Assembly (NCBI GenBank): GCA_030544215.1
Contig: JARZZO010000006.1
Span: 50,320,501 to 50,384,500 of the forward strand
Length of the DNA: 64,000 nt
Direction: 5' to 3'
DNA from: Zantedeschia hybrid cultivar
Lineage: Eukaryota; Streptophyta; Magnoliopsida; Alismatales; Araceae
Shown: positions 55,323 through 64,000 of the stretch, one piece after another
How the letters are laid out: the number at the start of each line of letters is the position of its first letter
Position numbering within the stretch: the first letter of the stretch is position 1
The notes under the pieces: model-generated
Told to the model about the DNA's origin: nothing
Seen by the model: the letters and a program-made list of their open reading frames with translations, nothing else
The model's database searches: none
Made by a program: the position numbers and the translations under genes

Positions 55323-55646
55323 TTGGATTGCAATAAAACAATGGTTGTTTGGTCCGAGTGGAAAAATGAAGTGGGAATGAAGATAACTGCTCAGGGACCT
55401 CTCCTATCTTGTCATCTTCTTGGAGCTCCGATTCCATTGTGGAGCATCGAGGTGTTCAAGAGCCCCGTTTCTACTTTTGACATCCTAAATCACGTTGATG
55501 CAAGGTTCGCTGCATCGTTGGTCCATATCGGATCATATCTTCCTAGATATGGTACGATATTGATTCGACACAGTCTAACTCGCACAAGTCAAGTCAATGA
55601 GTTTGTTAAAAGTAATGAATTTAATCCACATTTTAGGAAAATTTAA
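55323..55646 (+). pseudogene. Possible LINE ORF1-like fragment
   Basis: HLLGAPIPLWSIEVFK and LNHVDARFAASLVHIG recall the LxGLPxHLWS...DLRFARVLV pattern of plant ORF1-like proteins. Weak similarity only; it may be the same remnant as the zinc knuckle. Confidence 0.3.
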
Positions 55647-55658
55647 AACGAGTATCAA

Positions 55659-56864
55659 ATGGAAAAAACTCAACTTAAAACACAACCTATTATGTATGTA
55701 CAGGTTGGCAGCATGCAGTTTGACTCGATGAGTGCCAGCAGATCGGACTTACCCAGATGTGAGTCAATTTGTATAAGTCAGCAAGATGAGGTGCGATATG
55801 GCAAACCAGGGCTATCAATGGGCCGGGCAGGCCTGTGGGCTTCCGAGCTGGGCCAACGGCACGCTTAGATTTGGGCCACTATTTTGACCTGCGGGCCAAA
55901 ACGGGCTGACCTTTCCTGGCCACTAGCTTTGAAGGGAGCGGCGGGCTGAGCCTATGAGCCTGCAAGCCCGGACTGATACGTCTCTCCCTCCTGCCAAGGG
56001 CGTCCACCATCGCCCACCTCTATGTAGGGAGATGCAGCATGCGCTGTGTGCGAAGCTGGTTCCAGCCGCGACCTGTTCCATCGCTGCCCTCACAGTCATT
56101 GTGCTCCGTCCCTGACCCGCCGTCACTGTGCTTTACCCCAACCTGTCTTTGCCATGCTCCGTCCTTGTCATGCTTTGCCTTGCTCTGCCCTCGCTGTGCT
56201 CTGCCATTGCTATGCTTCACCTCTTTCCACCCTGATCCACCCTCGAACGGCCTTGCCACCCTCTGCCACTGACCCACCCTTGCCATTCTCGCCTTGCTCC
56301 ATGCTCGTTGTGCTCTACCCCTCAACCAGCTCTTGCCGTGCTCACCATGCCTTGGCTGTGACTTGCGTTCTAGCATGTTAACACACAGGGTCCCCCCCCA
56401 CACCACAAAAAAAAAAAAAGAAAGAGAGAGAGAGAGGAAAAGAAAAGAAAGAAAAGAGGGACGCCACCAGCACCGCATCCTGGCTGCAGCGTCCAGGCCA
56501 GCTCTCCTGGACTTCTAGCATACATGGATAATAAAGATCTTGCCGACGCGCTTACGGTTCCCTGGTAGATCAGAGCTGGAGAAGAACCCTGCTGCATTTT
56601 GGAAGGAAAGGGGCCCCCACGGGCCTAGTAGCGATGTCGTGGGCTGGGTTGGGCGGTGCTGCAGAAAGGCAGATTAGGGTTTGGGCTTGGGCTGGCCCTA
56701 ACAGTCGAAACGACGGGCCAGGCTGGGTAAACACCAGCCTGGCCCATTGAGAGCCTTATGGCAAACCACGCTTTGATGAAGATACTAAGTCTTGGAACAA
56801 TTTTGGCATATGCCAAAGTTTTGGAAGAGTTTGGACAATGGCACGGTCAGTCCAAAACCTTTGA
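55659..56864 (+). pseudogene. Unknown frame interrupted by a hAT element
   Basis: An open frame of 49 codons before the hAT insertion (ending QQDEVRYGK) continues in the same frame after it (RFDEDTKSWNNFG) to a stop at 56,864. It has no recognised domain. Probably part of the same ORF1-like remnant. Confidence 0.4.
55807..56758. mobile_element. 952-bp non-autonomous hAT element
   Basis: Terminal inverted repeats CAGGGCTATCAATGGGCC (left) and TAAGGCTCTCAATGGGCC (right, reversed) differ at three of 18 bases. The flanks TGGCAAAC at 55,799-55,806 and 56,759-56,766 are a perfect 8-bp target duplication, diagnostic of hAT. The inside is GC-rich and non-coding for transposase, with a GA-rich run at 56,408-56,460. 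It must have been mobilised in trans. Confidence 0.93.
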
Positions 56865-58880
56865 AGCTTCTGTGGGTAATTGCAAGTATTGGGTTGAAGT
56901 TATGTCGATCCTACCAAGGGTGCTGGCTAGATGCATAATGAAGTTGTTCAGGCTTGCAATCATACAGAGGAAATCAGAATACTCAGAATAATGGTGAGAG
57001 GTTGTCGATTGGGTTAACTCAACAAGTTCCTGGTGACAATTTGGTTATGAATGCTGTTCATGAGTTGACATAGTTGACTCTTAATAAGGATAAGAATGCA
57101 AGTCAGTTGGGTCTTGGAGATAAGATAACACACAGCAAGACAGTTGTACAATAGAAGTGAAAGGAGAAATAATGGCTAAGGATGTTGTTATCCCAAGTGA
57201 CAAGGGTAGTTGGGGAAATTCTGCTGATAAGCAGTAGAGGGGTGCTATATCTTCTTTTGCCTCATAGATCGTAGCTACATTGCATAAAGAGTTGCAGGTA
57301 AACAAGAGATTAGGAGTAAGCACAAGTCACTGAGAGCGTATAGGCGCGGCATCAATCCTCTTCTGCAGTTAATGTGCAAACAGAGGAAAACCAGCAGGTC
57401 GCATCCCTGGCGGTGGCGCAGCAGGCCTCTGTTCCCCGGAAACTCTTCACCACTAGTTTAGATCGACAGAATTCTGGTGATGGCGGGATGGAAGGGGCAG
57501 ATTCACAATGGTTTCCAACTTCAGAAACCACAAAGGATCCTATCTCTCGACTCTCAATGCAAGTGCTCCATGTCCAGCATGGATTGTAGGAGAAATGCGG
57601 ACTCCTGTGGAAGATCTTTGGCGTACTCCTTTGATTACAGTATGTTCGGTGCGCTTACCACCCAAAACGAAAGAAAGAAGTTATTCAGATTTGAATTTGA
57701 AATTTGCAAATCTCTGAAAATGTGCCTTAGTTTGCACAGATTCCAGTAAGAGCAAGTTTCTTGACAACTGGAACAACGAAGAGATTGCTGACAAGGGCCC
57801 AACATTGCTCTGCAAATTGATAATAAAGAAGGGCCATTTTGAAAACTCTTTGCCCAAGTGCCCATCAATCAAGGAAGGGCAACTAAAAAAAGGGAGGGGC
57901 CTTCATGAGCTTCACAACCTGCTAAATCCTCTCAAAATCTTGTCGGTGAAGATGGAGGAGTTCAAACTTTGTAGGAAAATGTCATCAAGCAAATAATATT
58001 CATTTGTACTTTTGTAATGTGGGCATTTCGCTTGATGTAAATATTATTTCTATTTTTTTTTGTAGGGTTCTTGTTCACTGTTATAATTCAGAGGAGGAAG
58101 AACCTCCCCTTATCCTCTTGATTTTTTTTTTTTTAAATTTCTTAATAAAGTTGGTGGTGTAATGTAGGACCATCTTTGTGGAAAAAAGGAGGAATAACTG
58201 GACTGGCTTGTAAAAGGCCTTAACCGTTTGATCAACCCTCTTGAACCACCTGATGAGAACCTTGAACTGACAATGAGGAAAGGCTTTAACCAACCTTGAA
58301 GTAGTGGCTTGAACTGATGAACTGAATCAGACTTAAGTTGATTGGACCTTGACTAAGAGGTCTACGTCTAATACTTAATTTGACAATGAATGGTTCATAT
58401 TGGATCGAAAAGTTTTGGAAACCAGTTTTTATCCACTAGATGGCTGCAAACAAAAGCCCTTAACTGGGCCTGTCTAAGAGAATGGTTATGGGATGGGGCG
58501 CTGTTGAACCCAAAATGTCCAAGCTAGGGTTTGACTAAAAAAAAGGGGAAGGAAACAAAAACAATAGATTTTTTTTAATGTATGTATGTGCATGTTTACA
58601 TGCATACAATAAACAAAGAAAAGGGGATGACAACATACCTCAAAACAGCAGCCAAGCCACCTCCAAAACCTGCACCAACCTGCAAGAAAAAAAAAAGTCC
58701 AGCAATAAAACCTGCAGCAACAAAGCTTCAACTGCAGCAACCCTCCAACGAATCTGCAACAAGCTTTCAACAGCAGCAGCAGCCGGCCTCCAGTAACAGA
58801 GCAAGACAACCGCAGGCCAAGGAGGAAGAAGCTGCAGGTCTGGCAGCATACGGCCGGCCCTAATGGGATCCGACGCCGAT
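56865..58880. other. No gene recognised
   Basis: Open stretches at 57,374-57,590 and 57,805-57,996 (ending EEFKLCRKMSSSK) look gene-like in codon use but have no domain I know. T-rich TTTTTTTTGTAG near 58,053 resembles a splice acceptor. 58,640-58,830 is rich in CAA/CAG/GCA. Confidence 0.35.
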
Positions 58881-59085
58881 CCTTTCTAATGGCCCGTTTA
58901 GAACCGTGGTGGATCCGCGATATATTCGGCGCTAAACTCCCCCCTCCTCGACACCCGACCCTCAGTTTCGCCTCCCCCGTTTCGCAGCGCTAGGGTTTGG
59001 TTGTGGGGAAAGCGCCCCTCGCCGCCATTCTCGCCGACTGCTGCCGCCTTTGCAGTTGTCGTCGCTGTCCAGTGAGGCCTGTCCA
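58881..59085 (+). promoter_or_regulatory. Promoter-like GC-rich block with telobox
   Basis: GC-rich with CTAGGGTTTGG near 58,990 (the reverse of AAACCCTA, a telobox common upstream of plant translation-related genes), followed by CT-rich DNA like a 5' untranslated region. No coding sequence follows. Confidence 0.3.
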
Positions 59086-59457
59086 CACTTCCTCTCTCTC
59101 TTACTCTCTCACTCACTCTCTCTTACTCTCTCACTCACTCACTCTCTCTCTAAACTCTCTCCCTCTGTACAAGGTCGGTTGTCGCCAGTAAAGCCAGTTG
59201 CCGCTGTCACTGCCACCTTCTTCCCTAGCCGTCGCCTCTGTCGTCCGGTGAGTGACTAAGTGCCTTCTTCCCCTTTATGTCTCTCTACTCTCCCTCTCTC
59301 TATCTCTTATTCTCTCTCTCTCTCTATGTGTGTGTGTGTGTGTGTGCTAGGGCCGAAGCCCTCTCTAATCTCTCTCTCCCTCACACACTGTCTTCCTCTC
59401 TTATCTCTCTGTCCCTCTCTCACTCTCTCTCTGTCACAGGGCCAAAGCCCTCTTTAA

Positions 59458-59488
<31 letters not shown>

Positions 59489-59815
59489 TACTCTCTATGT
59501 CTCTCTCATTCTCTCCCTGCAAGGGCCGAAGCCCTCTCTAATCTCTCTCTCTCCCACTCTCTGTCAGGGCCGAACCCTCTCTACACACACATTGTCTCAC
59601 TCTCTCTCTCACCCTCTCTTTCTCACACACACTGTCACATAGGGCTTTGGCCCTTTCTGCACAGTGCACACACACTGTCACATAGGGCTTTGGCCCTCTC
59701 TGCACAGTGCACACATACATACACACACACTCTCTCTCTCTCACCCTCTCTTTCTCACACACACTAATACACTATCACATAGGGCTTTGGCCCTCACACA
59801 CACAGTCACACAGTG
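59086..59815. repeat. CT/CA microsatellite with interspersed AGGGC...GCCCT hairpins
   Basis: Long CTCTCT and TGTGTG/CACACA runs. Seven copies of a short hairpin: AGGGC-CGAA-GCCCT or CAAA loop at 59,349, 59,438, 59,522 and (imperfect) 59,565; then AGGGC-TTTG-GCCCT at 59,641, about 59,685 and 59,780. The loop is inverted in the right half. A 44-bp tandem unit spans about 59,626-59,713. Confidence 0.85.
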
Positions 59816-59925
59816 TAACATGGATTAATTGCTCTTAATTTCTATATTAAAACTAATTTTATTGCTATTTTTCTATTAATGTTGATGAATCCACAATTAA
59901 TATTAATATATTTTAAGCAAGCGCC

Positions 59926-60013
59926 TAAGTCGCCGCTTAAGCGTCACTTAAGCGGCCGCCTTAACGCCTAAGCGCTTAGGCTCCCCGGGAACGCATGGGT
60001 CGCCTTGGCGCCT
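59926..60013. mobile_element. Palindromic transposon end (hAT-like)
   Basis: A dense palindrome cluster: GCCGCTTAAG/CTTAAGCGGC around CGTCA (59,932-59,956) and the perfect 16-bp GCCTAAGCGCTTAGGC (59,966-59,981). It ends GGCGCCTTGACAAC, a motif echoed at 63,190-63,208. It looks like the subterminal repeats and terminus of a hAT-type element; its other end is not identified. Confidence 0.5.
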
Positions 60014-62560
60014 TGACAACTATGGTAGCGAGGGCACCGTTTTTTGAAGTCTATGGATCTTTAACAAGATAAAGATTGCTAATTATTTGTACAGACTCAT
60101 AGATGAGGTGGTGGAGGAAATTGGTGAAGATAATATTGTACAAGTGGTCACTGACAATGAAGTAAGTTACAAAGCACCTAGCATATATTGATGCAGAAGA
60201 GGAAGTATTTGTATTCGGTGCCTTGTGCATCACATTCCATTGATTTGATGATGAAGGACATAGGCAGAGACCCTTTTGTTGCCGAGGTGGTAGAGCAGCG
60301 TCAGATGATCATCGGATTTATTTATAGTCACAACATGATCCTGTATATGATGAGATACCATACAAGTGGATGGGATCTCCTTTGTGTTGGCCCAGTTAGT
60401 CTAAGCATCAGTTGGCCCAATTAGTCCACTCTAACGATTTTTTGGCACATATATGGACACTGAGGGCTGATGCTAGGGATGTTGCCATAGCAATGCAAAT
60501 TCTAGTTAGGAATTTTTTTTTTTTTGAGATAAAGTTTCTCACTACCTGAGAGTGGTTGAGCCTCTGGTATATGTTCTGAGATTATTTGATGGAGATGATA
60601 AAAATGATATGGGATATCTGTATAAGGTATTGGATACAACAAAGGAGCACTTGAGGGAAAATAATTTTTCAACTTTTGGGAAATGGTAGAGGATCATCGA
60701 TGATAGATGGGAGTCGACTCTCCATAATGATCTTCACGTTGCTGGTTAATTCTATTTCTTTTATAGTTGATTTTGTTTGATTAATATTAATGACATTTAT
60801 TTTGATAACTAATGAACCTTAATATTAAATACATAGTATTTTTTTAACTCAAGATATTAGTACGATGAGAGCGTGCACAATGATGGAGAGGTCTTTCGGG
60901 GTACAATCAATGTCATTAGTAGAATATTAAGGAATACAAACGAAAGGATAGATGCCTTAGTAGAGGTAACATACAAAGTAGGAGTTTATGAAAATTCAAT
61001 TTTCTATCAATAATTTATATCATTTACATTTATTTTGTAAATGGAGAGATTTAAATTGAAGATTGACATTTATGGAGATGAGGATGTCATGGCTATAGTA
61101 ATGAGGACAACTCCAGGTTAATTACATAATAAATAGTCAAACACTTAATTTAATAAATTACTACCATTAATTATTAATATTGTCTTCTTTTTTTTGCAAG
61201 AGCTGAATGGTGGATCCAGATTAATTATGGACAAGCTGCCACAAATTCTTTAGTGTATATTGTAGTGAGAGTACTCAGTCAAACCACTTCTTCCAAGCAG
61301 TTTGAAAGAAATTGGAATATATTTAGTCTCATTCACACGAAGATTCGTAATAGATTGGGTATTTCTAGGCTGGAGAAGCTGGTGGATTGTCACTATAAGA
61401 TGCACCTAAAGATTTGGTAGATTCAGGAAAGATAGAGGTTTGAACGACAAAGATTCATGGAGTTTGCTGGCAGACCAGTTGATGAGTCTCTATATCAGAT
61501 TAATATCGATGAACTGCTGGATGAAGAACATCAATTGCATTCTTGAGTGGAGACTAGAGCAGTTAGAGATGTTCAACGTGAGTTTGATCTTCAGGATCGG
61601 AGTTAGCATGAAGTGAATTAGATGGAGTAATTGCTCAAGATCCTGAATTTCAAGTAGCACGAAGTAGGTGCATCTGTTCCTCAGAGGCGTCGAAAGTCAG
61701 CCACACTACTAGACACTGCTAGAGTGTCTACCTCTCAGCCGGCGGCCCAGCACTTAGGAGATTAGTTGCTCAGGTGGATCCACATAGAAAAAAAGACAAA
61801 GACATAGTGAGAACTTTATTGCAGTCATTCGATATGAAAGAGAAAAAGTAATGAAAAGAAAAGTCTAAATAACCAGTGGACTCGTCGGAAGAAGAACAAG
61901 GGGGAGACAGTTAAAATTCAGCGGACTGGAGAGACACTTGAAGACACCCCAATTTTACCAACTCACTTGGTCGGTATGTATGAGACAAAGAGACAAACCT
62001 ACATGCGTAAACAAAGGCGACTGACGAAAATAGGCCAAGTGGGGAATGATGACTCTACTCAAGAACAATTAGATGATGATGATGATAATGGAGATAGTGA
62101 TATTGATGGTGGTGTTGCTGTTACTGGATTATCACGAGGTTCTGGACTTAGGAGCAGTCATTCAGGATATGAAGGTTATTCCGCACTTCCGAGTTATTTT
62201 GAAGGAAGCCAAGGCCAAAGACAAGAACAATAAGGGGGATTTGATGGCCATGATCGGTCTAGCTGGGAATATGGATCTTCTTATCCGCCCATTTTTCACT
62301 TCTTTATATTGCCATATTTAGACATCAGCAGTACTATTGAGGGGTACTTTAGACCTCCATCTATTCAGTATGGCATTTATGTCCCTCCAGTTCAATTAGG
62401 AGAAAACTCAAGCCAACAAAGAAACACACCACGAGGTATTCAAAGGGGATTTGAAGATCTCGCTAGCTTCTTATTTGGCTATGGGTATTCAGCGTATATA
62501 CCGGCAGTCGCCAGCTCAAACTTATGAGCCGGATGATGAAGAATCACAAATGTGATCTTT
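60014..62560 (+). pseudogene. hAT transposase pseudogene (DUF659 and C-terminal dimerisation)
   Basis: It starts inside DUF659 (APFFEVYGS-like), then LIDEVVEEIGEDNIVQVVTDN, KRKYLYSVPCASHSIDLMMK and IIGFIYSHNMILYMMR. Middle: VVEPLVYVLRLFDGDDKNDM and RIIDDRWESTLHNDLHVAG. C-terminal dimerisation: RVLSQTTSSKQFERNWNIF, IHTKIRNRLGISRLEKLVD. After that an acidic tail, LDDDDDNGDSDIDGG. Such proteins cut and paste hAT elements as dimers. The N-terminal BED zinc finger is absent, and there are many stops and gaps (AT-rich intron-like pieces at 60,740-60,860 and 61,120-61,200). Confidence 0.8.
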
Positions 62561-63208
62561 TTAAGGTATTTTCATTAATTTCATGTTAAATATTTCATAA
62601 TATGTCTTTTTAATTAGTGCACAATAATAATTATTAGTGAATTATTTGTCTTTAATATTCATTTTTTATGGATGTGCATGATTTGCATTCATTTTTATTG
62701 TACATTCATTGAATTATATGTATATGTTTTTTTGATTTTTGATTTTTTATTAATTTTAATTATTTTTTTAATAGGGCTGATCCGGACCGGTCCGTTTTCA
62801 TCAGGATCGGCTGATCCGGATCGGATCGGTTCGGATTGGCGGGTCCCGATCTTGGGACCCGACCCGACTCGATCCGGAATTCGATGGTAGCAACTCGACG
62901 ATAGTGAGAGTAGCTCGACGCCGGCAGTGGAGGGTAGAGCTTTCTTGCGGCAGGAACCCTAAGGGGAACGGGGTCGGGGGTAAAGGGCAAATGAGGTTTG
63001 GGGTCGGGGATTAGGTTATGCTTTAGGTTTAAAGGATCCAATTGGATCTGACCCTTATTGGGTCAAATGGGCCCAGACGGTCCAAGGCTACCCAGGCGGG
63101 AACCTTGGGTCACTTATGCGGGCCAGGTGGATGCTTTATAGCTCTGTTCAAAGGAGAGCCTTGGACCTGATAAGCTAGGCCGCCTAGGCGTATGCCTTGA
63201 CAACATTG
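62561..63208. other. AT-rich then GGATCC-rich transposon end region
   Basis: No gene. 62,775-62,880 has clustered GATCCGGA and CGGATCGG motifs (palindromic, subterminal-repeat-like). 63,175-63,208 ends GCCTTGACAAC like 60,013. Probably the 3' end of the hAT element, abutting LINE sequence at 63,209. Confidence 0.45.
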
Positions 63209-64000
63209 CTTTGCAATGGTCTTAGGAATCCTAAAAATGGAGAGAAAATTAATAGTAGATTGTCTAGGACCGACTTACATAACACCAACCTCCTCCCCTA
63301 GGATAACAACTTGCCTTTCCACCTTGCGAACATGTTTTCAAACTTCTGGACGATCGGCTGCCAATTTCTACAGCGAATGCTCCCCGGAGACAAGGGTAGG
63401 CCGAAATAAGTGATGGGAAAAGATCCTATGAGAACCAAGAATAGTGGCTGCCATCAACATCCGTGCCTCTGCCATATTTTCCCCAATGATATGGTTTTTG
63501 TGGAAATGGACCCTCAAACCTATGACCTCATCCAACAACTCGAGGATCAATCTATCCACCAATAATTGCTCCACATCATAAGCTAGGAAGAGGTTAGTGT
63601 CATCAGCATGCTATAGATGAGTGATCTATCTGTCAAAAGCTCTGATCTAGAAGCCACTGATATAGCCCACTGATATTGCTCTCTCCTACATCCTACTCAA
63701 AACATTGGTCAACAAGAACAAACAACAAAGAAGACATAAGGTCCCCGTGGTGGATCCCCCTTCCACTAAAAAAGTAAGTAGTAGGGTTTCCATTAACAAG
63801 GACCGCAAAGGCGGCTGAAGACACATTCCTGGATCCACCCTACCCATTGTCTGCCAAAACCCATCTTCTGGAGACTTAAAAGAGACAACTCCAATTAAGC
63901 CTATCATAGGCCTTGTGGAGATCAAGCTTCAAAACCAAACCCTGCTGTCATTGCTGGTTCAAAGCATGGATATACTCATTTGCCACCAAAAAATTCTCCT
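63209..64000 (-). pseudogene. Plant LINE reverse transcriptase fragment, cut by window edge
   Basis: Read leftwards: GLVLKLDLHKAYDRLNW with the first catalytic Asp (about 63,915), VSSAAFAVLVNGNPTTYF, GRGIHHGDLMSSLLFVLV (fingers/palm, where relatives have RGLRQGDPLSP), then ADDTNLFLAYDVEQLL with the catalytic ADD (about 63,600), and KSVLDNLLLIF near 63,260. This is the RT of a non-LTR retrotransposon with L1-type order. Several frameshifts and stops; it ends where the hAT border begins. Confidence 0.85.

Noticed and set aside
56020..56478. 152-codon minus and 111-codon plus frames inside the hAT element
   Set aside because: Overlapping frames on opposite strands inside a non-autonomous element; GC- and GA-rich composition explains them.
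59277..59642. Serine/leucine-rich protein in CT repeats
   Set aside because: Pure microsatellite translation.
1..64000. tRNA, rRNA, snRNA genes or CRISPR
   Set aside because: I looked for tRNA T-arm/anticodon patterns and rRNA-like conserved blocks and saw none; only tRNA-primer complements beside LTRs.

Overview
This is nuclear DNA from a flowering plant, almost certainly a transposon-rich, heterochromatic part of a mid-sized or large genome. The signs are plant-type Ty1/copia and Ty3/gypsy LTR retrotransposons, an initiator-tRNA-Met primer-binding site (TGGTATCAGAGCC), hAT elements, a plant LINE reverse transcriptase, and long AT-rich tracts. I cannot name the species. No intact host gene is visible; at best there is one doubtful short exon near 48.6 kb. 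Almost every coding stretch is a retroelement open frame with stops, frameshifts or nested insertions.

Layout. (1) 1-9,670, minus strand: remains of a Ty3/gypsy family (G1) with gag pieces, a retropepsin followed by a G-patch domain, a 33-bp minisatellite inside its LTR, and a 1.49-kb solo LTR that splits the polyprotein. (2) 9,671-13,696, plus strand: a related element (G2) head-to-head with G1, with LTR, primer-binding site, leader and a gag carrying amber stops. (3) 13,697-47,220: nested Ty1/copia elements of one lineage with three LTR subfamilies. C1 (14,690-24,205) is nearly complete. C2 (24,523-28,871) is 5'-truncated. C4 (29,320 to about 37,690, plus strand) is decayed. C3 (38,999-47,220) has lost gag, protease and the end of RT. 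They sit in and around pieces of a Tat-type gypsy element (24,206-24,522; 28,872-29,319; 3' LTR 47,480-48,065). Solo and rearranged LTRs with perfect 5-bp target duplications lie inside C3 and C4. (4) 48,066-64,000: lower-copy, mostly non-coding DNA with a poly-C tract, a C/G-tract fold-back, a 1.1-kb palindromic minisatellite, a 952-bp hAT element with perfect 8-bp target duplication, CT/CA microsatellites, a hAT transposase pseudogene and a LINE RT fragment.

The most interesting signal is in the roughly 2-2.5 kb 5' leaders of copia elements C1, C3 and C4. All three share one order: primer-binding site, GC-rich island, AT-rich array of many short perfect hairpins with a constant three-base loop (sense NNG, usually TTG), then four longer hairpins at conserved spacing with a loop motif repeated within each element but different between elements, then two more hairpins just before the gag start. 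Stem bases change in compensating pairs while loops stay constant. This looks like selected RNA or DNA structure, not simple AT-richness. I know of no description of such a leader; that is inference, not a database result.
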